64,000 bases of DNA from Pseudoalteromonas luteoviolacea (GTDB lineage Bacteria; Pseudomonadota; Gammaproteobacteria; Enterobacterales; Alteromonadaceae), in NCBI RefSeq assembly GCF_001750165.1, contig NZ_CP015411.1, forward strand, positions 778,001-842,000. The letters are read 5' to 3'. The notes below the pieces were generated by a model. That model searched no databases and was not told the origin of the DNA. It saw nothing but the letters and a program-made list of their open reading frames with translations. The position numbers were made by a program, and so were the translations under genes. Below are positions 35,121 through 43,343 of this stretch, one piece after another; the first letter of the stretch is position 1; each line of letters opens with the position of its first letter.

Positions 35121-37130
35121 ATGAAGTTATCTTGTGAAATAGAAGGGCCTTTTAGCCACCTCATCCGAAAGTGCATCCCTGCTGATGAATATTGGGAGTT
35201 ATGTAAAATACAGCGGCAATTATCATTCTGTGAAGAAGAGCTGTCTGAAAAAAGTAATGATGAAATAAAAAGACGCATTAAGAATTTAGAAGAATATGAA
35301 CAATTAGGGTTTGTTTACATCGGTGAGAAAAAATGGTTAAAAGACTATCTTAGTAATCATTCGCAGTTTTCATACTCGACATATTCTGATTGGGTTCTAG
35401 CTGTATTTAATAACTATGTTCTATTTAAACCATTTAAGTGGGGAATGTATGAAGATGAAAACGGCCGTACTAGTGATGAGTACCGGAATATTTGGTGCGG
35501 TAAAATCATAGAGGGAAGCGTCATTTCACTATTTAATGAGCTAACAACCGCCAAGGCTATGGAAAAGGGTTTAGGTCGATTTTTTGATTATGATATTGAA
35601 GTTTTTGGTTGTACAAAAGCACCAGATAAAAAAGCGATTGCTTATGCGTATGAGTTTTTGCATGATTTCCCATATTACCTAGAACAAGCGCAAGATATAT
35701 TAAATGATAAGCAATATGATATATACATAGACGGAATTTCCCTTATTGACCCTGGTAACCATACTAATTGTGATTTAATGTATAGTACGGATTACACCGA
35801 CGGTATTAATATTGAATTCAGCGAAAGAAAAAGGAAGAAATTTAGAAATTTGCATGGTCAAAAAGAAGATGAAATTAAAGGTATTATAAAAAATACACTT
35901 GACCCATATAACCACCCGAAACTAGCTGATTTATTGAATTCTTGCATCACTGATAATATATTTGGAAAATTATTATTTGGCTATTTGCCATTGTTTTCTA
36001 ATGAAGACTTCAAAACACTGGTTCAAAATATATGGCGAGAAAAAGACTGTATATATAAAGGAGCTGAACAATCTGCTTTAATGCTTGAAGTGAAATCTTT
36101 CGCCACCCTAGAGAAGGAAATTACTCAGTGTGATCAATGTGATGAGCGCTTTGCTACAGATATAGCCTTCGAGTGGGGTAATATTGTTAATTATCCAACC
36201 TACAAAGTGGGTGATCATATTTATTGGGGTGACATCAATAGGGGAGAAGAATACTTTGATGAGTTATTTGTCATGGGGCGCTCATTATCTCATTGTAAAA
36301 ACTGTAGTAATTATGCTCCTAAGACACTTATTCACATTAAAGCAAACAAAATAATTGAGCTAGCAGGTGACAAGATAAGGTCATTACCTTATGGCACTAT
36401 TGGAGAACCGTTTATTACAAGCGATATGATACCTGTTGAAGATTACGAAAATCGTTTTTTTAAAGACATGGTCAGTCAGGCATACTTAAGTAAGAAAAAT
36501 ACGGAAGCTGTTCCTACTCACAGTGTCTGGCGTACTATTCAGACAATGGTTAGAAAGCCACCCTTTAGCGATCCAAAGTGTAACCTTAGTGATATGGACA
36601 GGATCTTACAGGCACGATTCTCACGTTATTCAGAATGGGTAAACCTTAGAAGGTTATTTTTCTTGGAGCGCCATTGTTGGGATAAGAAAACCTATCAACG
36701 AATGGCTAATTATCTAAATCTTCACTATTACACTAAAAATCAATATGATGAAATTGATCATCAGACCCCTATTAAATCTTGCTGCATATTGAAGGACGTA
36801 AATATAGACAACAAAAAAATGGATTATGTGTTTTATTGGGGAAACCTGTTGAATTTCCCTGAATATCAACTTGGCGAGAAAATTCAGTGGAGTGAGTATT
36901 CGGTTGGTGAGCAAGAGTTGACCGATGTGCATTTAATAGGCCACCCTTTGCAACCGACTTCAAATGAAACTCAAGTCATTTCAATCAGGCTGGTAGATGG
37001 TACATTAGTATCCGTTGAACCCCATAAGTGGAGTAATATTTATCAAATTGAAAGAGATAGTCGTATTGCATATTTAGGTCCGGATTGGGATCCTTATCTT
37101 ACATGGGATGACGTGTATTTAATGAAATAG
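35121..37130 (+). CDS. Large protein of unknown function with a duplicated C-terminal module
   Basis: A 669-residue protein; the ATG at 35121 is chosen, with a TTG two codons earlier possible. Not recognised. Two related modules are visible: 'FEWGNIVNYPTYKVGDHIYW' (about residue 349) and 'FYWGNLLNFPEYQLGEKIQW' (about 570), each followed by 'ELFVMGRSL' or 'DVHLIGHPL'. The first is framed by 'CDQCDERF' and 'CKNCSNYAP', likely a zinc site; the second has lost the second Cys pair. No signal peptide or membrane helix, so probably cytoplasmic. The wxGx-N-Y/F-P-x-Y-x-x-G module resembles small proteins found near polymorphic-toxin immunity genes, but this is only an impression. Base composition is very AT-rich, consistent with transfer. 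Confidence 0.6.
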   Translation: MKLSCEIEGPFSHLIRKCIPADEYWELCKIQRQLSFCEEELSEKSNDEIKRRIKNLEEYEQLGFVYIGEKKWLKDYLSNHSQFSYSTYSDWVLAVFNNYVLFKPFKWGMYEDENGRTSDEYRNIWCGKIIEGSVISLFNELTTAKAMEKGLGRFFDYDIEVFGCTKAPDKKAIAYAYEFLHDFPYYLEQAQDILNDKQYDIYIDGISLIDPGNHTNCDLMYSTDYTDGINIEFSERKRKKFRNLHGQKEDEIKGIIKNTLDPYNHPKLADLLNSCITDNIFGKLLFGYLPLFSNEDFKTLVQNIWREKDCIYKGAEQSALMLEVKSFATLEKEITQCDQCDERFATDIAFEWGNIVNYPTYKVGDHIYWGDINRGEEYFDELFVMGRSLSHCKNCSNYAPKTLIHIKANKIIELAGDKIRSLPYGTIGEPFITSDMIPVEDYENRFFKDMVSQAYLSKKNTEAVPTHSVWRTIQTMVRKPPFSDPKCNLSDMDRILQARFSRYSEWVNLRRLFFLERHCWDKKTYQRMANYLNLHYYTKNQYDEIDHQTPIKSCCILKDVNIDNKKMDYVFYWGNLLNFPEYQLGEKIQWSEYSVGEQELTDVHLIGHPLQPTSNETQVISIRLVDGTLVSVEPHKWSNIYQIERDSRIAYLGPDWDPYLTWDDVYLMK

Positions 37131-37325
37131 TCATAATTTCAATGCTATTCAAAACGAGGTACATAATTATCTCGTTTTCCAAAAATCCCCATTTCTGGCG
37201 ACATAAGCTATCAACTTTTCTTAATATAGTTGGTAACCTGTATCTCCCTGCCATGGTGTAACTCCCCCATAAACTGAAACAGTTCATAAGTAGAATTTCT
37301 ATCAATATAAGAAGGAAATTTTACG

Positions 37326-37592
37326 ATGCGAAAAAGTAAGTTCACTGAAACACAGATCGTCGGCATGATCAAAGAAGCTGAATCAGGTGTGCCTGTACCG
37401 GAAATATGCCGTAAACATGGTGTTGGTCAAAGTACATTTTATAAGTGGCGTTCTAAATATGGTGGGATGGAAGCCTCTGATGTAAAACGTTTAAAAGAGC
37501 TTGAAGATGAAAATCGCAAGCTAAAAGATAGGTTTGCGACTCTCAGTTTAAAACACTCAATGCTCGAGGAAATCATCTCAAAAAAGCTGTAA
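37326..37592 (+). CDS. IS3-family transposase OrfA
   Basis: An 88-residue protein with an HTH ('FTETQIVGMIKEAESGVPVP', 'CRKHGVGQSTFYKWRSKYGG') and a leucine-zipper-like tail ('DVKRLKELEDENRKLKDR'). This is OrfA of the IS407 group. It binds the terminal repeats as part of an OrfAB fusion; alone it is inactive or regulatory. OrfB follows but is truncated, so the element cannot transpose by itself. Confidence 0.88.
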   Translation: MRKSKFTETQIVGMIKEAESGVPVPEICRKHGVGQSTFYKWRSKYGGMEASDVKRLKELEDENRKLKDRFATLSLKHSMLEEIISKKL

Positions 37593-37734
37593 AAACGAGT
37601 AGACGCAGAGCTTGGGTCGAGCATTTATGTGCGAGATTTGAGGTAAGTGTTGCATTTGCTTGTGACGTAGCTGGTTTGAGTCGCAGTGTTTATTACTATA
37701 AATGCAAGCGACCGTCGGATGACAATCATGTTTG
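37593..37734 (+). pseudogene. Truncated OrfB of the IS407-like element
   Basis: In the frame shifted from OrfA, the sequence reads 'RRRAWVEHLCARFEVSVAFA' and 'GLSRSVYYYKCKRPSDDN' before a stop, which is the N-terminus of an IS3-family OrfB. The DDE catalytic domain is absent. Confidence 0.75.
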
Positions 37735-37749
37735 GTTTTAGGCAATGTT

Positions 37750-37928
37750 CATTCAATAGGGTAGCAATAAAGGGCAACTTTCTAAGATAGAAGCTCCAGC
37801 TTCATATTCTTTTACGTTAGAAACTTTGCTGATATAAGAGCGCTTTTAAGTTTGTCTTGCCTGTAATCAAAAGAAACATCTGCAACACACGCAAAACCAT
37901 CTCTATGATCAACATTCACCGCGAGCAT
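37750..37928 (-). pseudogene. Fragment of an endonuclease V-like gene
   Basis: From an ATG at 37926-37928 the minus strand reads 'MLAVNVDHRDGFACVADVSF' and 'DYRQDKLKSALISAKF', stops, then continues in another frame as 'VKEYEAGASILESCPLLLPY'. This order (hydrophobic strand with D-x-x-Y/H, then YEPG and the following leucine-rich helix) resembles the N-terminus of endonuclease V-like proteins (COG1515 relatives). The fragment has a frameshift and is cut off at the IS remnant. It is 44 nt downstream of the SDR stop, so it was likely the third gene of that operon. Family assignment from about 55 residues is tentative. Confidence 0.45.
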
Positions 37929-37972
37929 CATTATTCATTGTTACCTTGTCTAATGAATTGATGATTTTATTA

Positions 37973-39352
37973 TTACCATGCGCATTCATGATAATCTTTT
38001 AAAAATCGTCCATAAGTAGGAGTAGCTCCATTAATAGTTTCAAAAATTGGAGCCAATACTCTGGCAGCCCCGTCAATACAGTCTAAAGGGGGGACAACAC
38101 CTATAGCTCGATTACGTGATTTAATTGGTAAGGGGTTTTCCTGAGTTACCCACCCAGTATCAACACTATTGACGTATATATCTTGTTTTACGTAATCAGA
38201 TGCGATTGTTCTTGTCATCATATTTAGCGCCGCTTTTGCCATATTTGTATGGGGGTGGCGGTGAGTTTTATTTTTTCGATTAAATTGTCCTTCCATCGCC
38301 GATATATTGATTATGAACTTTCTTTCCAAGCTAGATTTTTGAAGCAGGATTTTTAGTTTAGAGCAAAGTAAAAACGGAGCGGTTGTATTAATAGTTTGCG
38401 TTTCTAAAAATTCAAGTGTATCTATATTTACTGCTGTTTTTGTCCAACTATTCTGAGGTGATATATCGACTGGCTCGGAAAACTCATCAAGCATAGTGCT
38501 ATCAATGACACTGGGCTTTGATACTCTAGAATAAGTTAACCAATGATGGCTCTCACTTTCTAACTGAGGATCATGGAAGTGACTGAGTAAATTGCGATCA
38601 ACACATTCTATAAGGGCGTTTTCTCGCTTGGCCATTTCTTGATAGTAACTCTGAGGCTTTTTTATTGTTTGCGCAGCATTATTGATAAGAATATCGAGCT
38701 TATCATAACGTTCAACTATATATTCAATAAAAGATTCCACTGAAGGAATGTGTTTTAAGTCAAGGCCGTAGATAATTAAGTTATCTGCCCAATCTTCATA
38801 GTCATGTTCTAACATATAGCGTCTTGCAGTATCGTACTTAAAGCGACTAGTTACAATCACTTTCGCACCAGCACGTAATAGCTTCAACGCGATTTGAAAA
38901 CCAATTTTGACTCTTCCCCCTGTTAATAAAGCAATTCGTCCATTTAGATCTGCTTTATCACTTCTGCGTTGAAAGTTAAAGGATGAACACTCATTACATA
39001 GACGGTGATAATGATGATGAACAGATTGATATAGTTGCTTGCAAATGTAGCATCGATTTGGCTTAAATAACTTTCTTTCAGACGAGGCAATAATATCAAA
39101 CATTTGATGAGCTGATTTTTTACATCTAAACTTGTTCATGAGCCACTGACCGCCAGGTATGATATCTCCATCTAACGAGAAGTTTGGTTCTGCAAGGCAT
39201 CGCTCTGTAGATTCCAGTAGTATCGCATCATGTAGCTTTTGTAGTTCTTTTTGAGAATGAGTACCACTATTGCCGTTATAATGATGAGCTAATTTAGACA
39301 AAATTGCGTTCTGTTTAATATGATAATGCACAGGTGATGTAGTTAAGTTCAT
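37973..39352 (-). CDS. SDR-family oxidoreductase with N-terminal zinc ribbon
   Basis: A 459-residue protein. Residues 1-95 are helical; a zinc ribbon follows (about 99-130: 'CYICKQLY', 'HRLCNECSSFNFQRR'), then a Rossmann SDR domain from about 137: 'GRIALLTGGRVKIGFQIALK' (cofactor loop), 'DLKHIPSVESF', 'DILINNAAQTI', 'FIINISAMEGQFNRKN', 'HPHTNMAKAALNMMTRTIA'. The classical YxxxK is TxxxK here (Thr in 'HTNMAK'), so the catalytic tyrosine is missing while Lys and Ser remain. An insertion of about 80 residues (245-330) sits before the Ser strand. Substrate unknown. Its ATG follows the preceding TAA with no gap, so it is tightly coupled to the Ub/Mut7-C gene. Confidence 0.78.
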   Translation of the reverse strand: MNLTTSPVHYHIKQNAILSKLAHHYNGNSGTHSQKELQKLHDAILLESTERCLAEPNFSLDGDIIPGGQWLMNKFRCKKSAHQMFDIIASSERKLFKPNRCYICKQLYQSVHHHYHRLCNECSSFNFQRRSDKADLNGRIALLTGGRVKIGFQIALKLLRAGAKVIVTSRFKYDTARRYMLEHDYEDWADNLIIYGLDLKHIPSVESFIEYIVERYDKLDILINNAAQTIKKPQSYYQEMAKRENALIECVDRNLLSHFHDPQLESESHHWLTYSRVSKPSVIDSTMLDEFSEPVDISPQNSWTKTAVNIDTLEFLETQTINTTAPFLLCSKLKILLQKSSLERKFIINISAMEGQFNRKNKTHRHPHTNMAKAALNMMTRTIASDYVKQDIYVNSVDTGWVTQENPLPIKSRNRAIGVVPPLDCIDGAARVLAPIFETINGATPTYGRFLKDYHECAW

Positions 39353-40423
39353 TTACAAGCCCCTATTTTTCACATCAGTTAATATTTTTTGTATTTTGCC
39401 AAAATGCCCACCTTGCCAATAAACTTGCTCACATTTAGCACATTGACTAAAAGTTATATTATTGACATAGACCTTTTTAGGTACTTTTGTTTTAATTTCT
39501 TCTTTTTTAACGGTAGTGATAGTGCCATTACATTTAATACAGCGTGATAAAGGATTGAAGTGATCAGCTAAATGATAGTGTTTAACTATTTCTCTAAATT
39601 GCTCAATCGGCTTTACTGCTCTTACCCAGCGACCGTATTTAACTTTACTATGTTTTAACAAGCCTTTATCGCGGGTCAATAAAATATACTCACCAACTGA
39701 AGCGACTTCCGCCAATACCGAATCACCATGGTCATGGTTTTCAAACAAGCAATTGAATCCGGCCATTCTCAAGTAACGAGCAAGTCCACCTAAATGGACA
39801 TCTAATAAAAATGTCAGTTCACCATTTGGTTTCCAGGGCATATTTGAGTTCGTATACTCAGCAGAAGAGGAGTAAACGGAAACTTTGTCTCCGTCATTAA
39901 GTCGGAAATTTAAGTCTACATTTTTATCATTTACCCTAATTAATCCTACTTCTGTATGCGGAATCCCCATTGCCTGAATGGCATCCCCAATGGCTGGAGT
40001 ATCATCAAAATCATATTTAATCTCTACATTCTTAATTTCATCGTTAAGAAAGTCAGTACAATGCCCGTTAAATCGAAATAATGCATGATACATCTTCGTT
40101 GTGAGTGAATAGTTGGGATTTAAATACGCAGGCCAAAGCATATGCATGAGTTGGCGTGCTTGAATCTCATTCATCGCACCTAACTTTGCAAAACGCTGTA
40201 TCCACTCTCTGTAATGAGATTGAACTATTTCCTCTGAGCAGGGTGCTAATGACGTAGCATGCGCAGTCATTAGCACCTTTCGATAGTGGTGATCATTTTT
40301 ATAACCATATAACTGTGAAAGTAAGTTCCGCGCAGCTGAAATTTTTATTGGCTTAAAAGGCCAGTGTTTAACAAGAACTTTGGCTTGATTTGAAAATACT
40401 TTTGGGGATAAGTAAAAGGGCAT
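39353..40423 (-). CDS. Ubiquitin-like/Mut7-C RNase domain protein
   Basis: A 356-residue protein. The start at 40423 is chosen for GGAGAC 4 nt upstream. Order: an N-terminal helical region (about 20-125, with 'KISAARNLLSQLYGYKNDHH'); a beta-grasp ubiquitin-like domain (131-190, 'HTEVGLIRVNDKNVDLNFRL', 'DGDKVSVYSS') of the Ub-Mut7C type; a Mut7-C domain (203-352) with 'FLLDVHLGGLARYLRMAGF', 'YILLTRDKGLLKHSK' and a zinc ribbon C295-x2-C298/C328-x2-C331, plus 'VYWQGGHFGKI'. Mut7-C is a PIN-fold RNase domain; acidic D208 and D252 would be its catalytic residues. It is the first gene of an operon with the SDR gene. Its cellular role is unknown. Confidence 0.82.
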   Translation of the reverse strand: MPFYLSPKVFSNQAKVLVKHWPFKPIKISAARNLLSQLYGYKNDHHYRKVLMTAHATSLAPCSEEIVQSHYREWIQRFAKLGAMNEIQARQLMHMLWPAYLNPNYSLTTKMYHALFRFNGHCTDFLNDEIKNVEIKYDFDDTPAIGDAIQAMGIPHTEVGLIRVNDKNVDLNFRLNDGDKVSVYSSSAEYTNSNMPWKPNGELTFLLDVHLGGLARYLRMAGFNCLFENHDHGDSVLAEVASVGEYILLTRDKGLLKHSKVKYGRWVRAVKPIEQFREIVKHYHLADHFNPLSRCIKCNGTITTVKKEEIKTKVPKKVYVNNITFSQCAKCEQVYWQGGHFGKIQKILTDVKNRGL

Positions 40424-40666
40424 AACTGTCTCCGTCTTTACAACCAATAACGCATTTACTGTCCCACTCTAAAAGCGTTATCTGCAACTGACGTGTGCAT
40501 TATGCAATGATTTATAAAACTATGATTTAGGTTGTTCACCTATTACTTCATGACCTACTGATCTTTTCTTGTGGGAAGAAAGGATATGAAGCAACCCTTA
40601 ATTATTTGCTAGTCTAAATCAATTATAAAAAGAATTAAAGTTATTTTTATATCAAGAAACCGCACC
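40424..40666. other. Upstream region of the Ub/Mut7-C operon
   Basis: AATAACGC (40443-40450) and GCGTTATC (40471-40478) form an inverted repeat around 20 nt. No gene or clear promoter was identified. Confidence 0.35.
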
Positions 40667-40804
40667 TCAATTTTCAAATTTTTCTGATTCTGATTTACCA
40701 TGAATAAACTTGATAATCGTCCAACGTCGGTAAAAACCATCAAAATGATCGCGTGTTGTGGGATAAAAATTACCATTAAACCAGTTTGCAGCTCTGGAGG
40801 AGTT
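40667..40804 (-). pseudogene. Fragment resembling a phage/plasmid SF3 helicase-primase
   Basis: The minus strand reads 'NSSRAANWFNGNFYPTTRDH' and 'FDGFYRRWTIIKFIHGKS' before TGA at 40667. The pattern N-x-(P)-x-x-x-D-x-x-D-G-F-Y-R-R-W-x-I-I-x-F resembles the arginine-finger strand of P4-type primase-helicases. Only about 45 residues remain, so the call is tentative. Confidence 0.4.
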
Positions 40805-41252
40805 ACAGCCCTCTATCGGTAATAATATTTAGGATATCTCGAATGCGGAACGCACTAACCTGCTCAACGTTAAGGTGACCAATAAATCTGGCTACATTGT
40901 TGTCATATTTACTTTTCGGAATATCAGGCCTTTTTAATCGTTTTCGTAGTTTATTGACATACATATCTTGAAATGGCTCGTTACGCTATGCTGAGTGAGA
41001 GAGCTCAATGATACAGCAGCAGTGCTATCTCTTAGCATGGCTCTGATCGTTTCAGCCTCACCACGCGCTTCAGCCAATGTCAGCTGCCCGAATTTTCGTT
41101 ACAGGTATATCCCAAAGACCAATCAGGGTCGCCACGCTTCGGGACGACGAATACAAACCGTTTCCATCGGTGTTTTACTTGGCTTGCCTTTGGCAAGCAT
41201 GTTGACTTGTTTAACTGTTAAATTTGGTATTTTTTCACCTCTTGTACTCATC
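40803..41252 (-). pseudogene. Decayed tyrosine integrase (older yicC-type element)
   Basis: From ATG at 41250-41252 the minus strand reads 'NLTVKQVNMLAKGKPS', stops, then in other frames gives 'RKFGQLTLAEARGEAETIRA' (the lGxxxxLsLaeAR motif of P4-type integrases) and 'MYVNKLRKRLKRPDIPKSKY', 'VARFIGHLNVEQVSAFRIRD' (core-binding domain) until TAA at 40803. The segment 'KRLKRPDIP' matches 'KRLKHPNIP' of the intact-looking integrase near yicC. At least two frameshifts are present and the catalytic domain is gone. It lies 140 nt inside the left attachment core, the same arrangement as the newer integrase. Confidence 0.7.
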
Positions 41253-41328
41253 AGTAGTTTGAGACTAGCAGTGATAAATACTCACCAATTAGATGAAACA
41301 GGATGAAAAAATACGGAACGATAAAAAC

Positions 41329-41355
41329 AAAACCCCGCTATAAAGCGAGGTTTTT
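41329..41355 (+). terminator. Terminator-like hairpin left of the attachment core
   Basis: AAAACCCCGCT and AGCGAGGTTTT pair with one mismatch around ATAA and end in a T run. Confidence 0.65.
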
Positions 41356-41391
41356 CAATGTTTTAAAAGTTTTTGCGAGCGCTAGTGAGTC

Positions 41392-41414
41392 TTACTCAAT
41401 ATTCTGGATCTGCT
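41392..41414. repeat. Left attachment site (attL), duplicate of the yicC 3' end
   Basis: TTACTCAATATTCTGGATC continuing to TGCT matches the last 23 bases of yicC (54961-54983) with one mismatch; 19 bases from TCAATATT onward are identical. Read on the minus strand it encodes 'QIQNIE' and a stop, as in YicC. It marks the left end of the integrated element. Confidence 0.85.
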
Positions 41415-41485
41415 TCTTGAGTGTGAAATAGAAATCTTTAAATTACAGTTGGTTATCTTTGGTTTTTACTAGTAAAAAAGGGCTT

Positions 41486-41508
41486 CTGCCACCACTCCTG
41501 CCACCATT
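41486..41508. repeat. Left subterminal integrase/arm-type repeat
   Basis: CTGCCACCACTCCTGCCACC and three more bases form two CTGCCACCA units 12 bp apart, about 70 bp inside attL. The same arrangement, as CTGTCACCA units, occurs at 54835-54857. The pairing suggests integrase or excisionase arm sites. Confidence 0.6.
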
Positions 41509-41657
41509 GTTTTACGGTTAACCCTGTGTCGAATTACTCTATATTCCAAAGTTATACTACCAACTTTTGATTGTTTTTTATATACCTTAGATTTTCACTA
41601 ATAAATTCCTAAGGTCAACGTGTTTAAAGTACATGGTATGATTACGATTATTTTAAA

Positions 41658-42728
41658 CTAGTCACGTTTAACTCGTTTTAAAAATTTAATGGCCTCAGTT
41701 TGTCCTTCTAATGGGATTACAGCAAGTGGAGGAACAACTTCTAGGCTTTGTTGAACTGTAAATTTCAAATATGTTCGTTTTACATTTTTGATATTGAGAT
41801 CGACTGTCTTCTCTAGCTCGGCTAAAGCTGCTTGATAGGTGTTGATTGAACTAAAGGAGCTATTAAAATCTGCAGATTTGTATGGGTCATAAAGTAAATA
41901 TTGTTCTATTTTACCAACAGGTCCTGTTTTTCTTAATTCATCCTTCTTTCTTAAAATTTGCATTACTCCTTGAAACTCAATAACAGCACCATTCTCGAGA
42001 AGCAACCTTTCTATAAACTGCTCTTCTTCTTTTCTCTCTTTCCATTGGTTCTCTATAACTTCTCCTACTAGAGCTCCAAAGGTATTCTTGATAACTTCCC
42101 ATCCAGAAATTAGCAAACCGGAGATTCCTGGATTGTTATCATATGCTTTTAATGCTTCTTTTTTTATGTTGAAACCTTGAACTTCATACACTTTAATAGT
42201 TAATCGGTAAGCACTATCAGATGAATGAGAAAACAAGTTAAGCTCTTCAATGTCGAGAGGTATCGGCTTAAAGGAAAAGGAATTTAACTTGACGTTGGTA
42301 GCATTAAAGTAAACTTTACTATTTCGTTCGAGTATATCATTTTTGTTGATACTCTCTATTTTGGAGACTATCCACAACTCTTTGCCGTATAATTGATCTG
42401 CTATATTGTCATCCCAAGAGTTATAAAAGCAAGGTCCATCATCACTATCATCACTATCATCACTATCATCACAATCAGGGTTTTGGTTGTGTTGTTCAAG
42501 AGGCGCATTTTGTACGACGCCTTGATGTATCCACCCAGGCATGATCTCTTCTATTCGGACTTCGAAAACGCTATTGCTGTCAACAAAAATGGGATTTCCT
42601 GAAAATTGTATAAAATCATAAGTGTCGCTGTCAGTTGAAGTTTCTTTATACAAAGTTGCTTGAATAGAATGATTGGTATGTGAACATCCAAATAAAAAAC
42701 AACAAATAACTATTAATGTGTATCTCAT
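41658..42728 (-). CDS. Lipoprotein of unknown function
   Basis: A 356-residue protein with a lipobox signal ('CCFLFGCSHTN', lipidated Cys at about 15), so it is anchored in an envelope membrane. Residue 88 onward holds an acidic repeat of DDS units ended by 'DGPCFYNSWDDN'. The C-terminal half contains 'SGWEVIKNTFGALVGEVIEN' and a charged helix. Not recognised. It is the first gene inside attL and reads outward toward the left end. Confidence 0.55.
   Translation of the reverse strand: MRYTLIVICCFLFGCSHTNHSIQATLYKETSTDSDTYDFIQFSGNPIFVDSNSVFEVRIEEIMPGWIHQGVVQNAPLEQHNQNPDCDDSDDSDDSDDGPCFYNSWDDNIADQLYGKELWIVSKIESINKNDILERNSKVYFNATNVKLNSFSFKPIPLDIEELNLFSHSSDSAYRLTIKVYEVQGFNIKKEALKAYDNNPGISGLLISGWEVIKNTFGALVGEVIENQWKERKEEEQFIERLLLENGAVIEFQGVMQILRKKDELRKTGPVGKIEQYLLYDPYKSADFNSSFSSINTYQAALAELEKTVDLNIKNVKRTYLKFTVQQSLEVVPPLAVIPLEGQTEAIKFLKRVKRD
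42438..42473. repeat. 9-bp microsatellite inside the lipoprotein gene
   Basis: About four ATCATCACT units in tandem encode the Asp-Asp-Ser repeat on the minus strand. Unit length is a multiple of three, so copy-number change would alter the protein length without shifting frame. Confidence 0.8.
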
Positions 42729-42818
42729 TCCTTTGTCCTTGAAGCTTCAGCTATACACTCTAACAATTAGCCTGAATATAGTAATATATCAAGTTAAAAG
42801 TCGAACTGGTGAGATAAT

Positions 42819-43244
42819 TTATTCCTTTCTTTTGATCCAATCTTGAACATCACTATGACGCCAGCCAATACGGCTACCTGTAAGCGGCACCCTTGCGGGG
42901 AACTTCCCTGCACGTTCTAGTCGCCAAATGGTTGTACGAGAGAGGTCAGTTAGGCGCTGCACTTCCTTTACGCAAATGATTTTATCAGGTGTGTTTAGTT
43001 GTGGTGGTTCATTACAGGGTTGGATTTGTTGTGCTAAGTACTCCAAAAGTTGAAAGCCGAAAAATTCAGTAAGATCTTCGTTAACTTGGATATACTCAAT
43101 TTTATGCTGCTTCTGTAACTCTGTGAGCGCTTCAATAGTGCAATGCAAGAAAAGAGCGGCTTCAGCTTGAGAAAAACGCTGATAAAGGCATATACCCATG
43201 CTATCGGCCATATCACATATTTGTGGAGTAAACGGATGCGCCAT
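42819..43244 (-). CDS. AlpA-like excisionase/transcription regulator
   Basis: A 141-residue protein. The last 55 residues are an AlpA/MerR-type winged HTH: 'ICVKEVQRLTDLSRTTIWRL', 'ERAGKFPARVPLTGSRIGWR' and 'HSDVQDWIKR'. The first 85 residues are a less typical extension with 'YQRFSQAEAALFLHCT', which may be a second degenerate HTH. AlpA proteins control integrase expression or act as directionality factors in islands and prophages. It is divergent from the hypothetical/ParA genes, sharing a 99-nt promoter gap. Confidence 0.75.
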   Translation of the reverse strand: MAHPFTPQICDMADSMGICLYQRFSQAEAALFLHCTIEALTELQKQHKIEYIQVNEDLTEFFGFQLLEYLAQQIQPCNEPPQLNTPDKIICVKEVQRLTDLSRTTIWRLERAGKFPARVPLTGSRIGWRHSDVQDWIKRKE

Positions 43245-43343
43245 ATTTAAGCTCTATTCCCTTCTTGCTATACCTGACAAAGTTGAAATTTTAAGATTCA
43301 GGGTTCAAACTGTTCATATATCAGTCAATATAGATAGTAATGT

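Larger units (their letters stand above)
37257..37734 (+). mobile_element. Truncated IS3-family (IS407-like) insertion sequence
   Basis: The left end probably begins near TGTAACTCCCCCATAAACTG (37257). OrfA is complete, but OrfB stops after about 45 codons and the right terminal repeat is missing. The element ends abruptly next to a fragment of an endonuclease V-like gene, which suggests insertion followed by deletion. Confidence 0.7.

Noticed and set aside
40443..40478. Inverted repeat AATAACGC/GCGTTATC, looking like an integron attC site
   Set aside because: It lacks the second core and the usual attC spacing, and no integron integrase or cassette array is present.
40995..41306. Open frame of 103 codons on the plus strand
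   Set aside because: It lies over the decayed minus-strand integrase, whose protein motifs are recognisable; the plus-strand translation resembles nothing and is a shadow.
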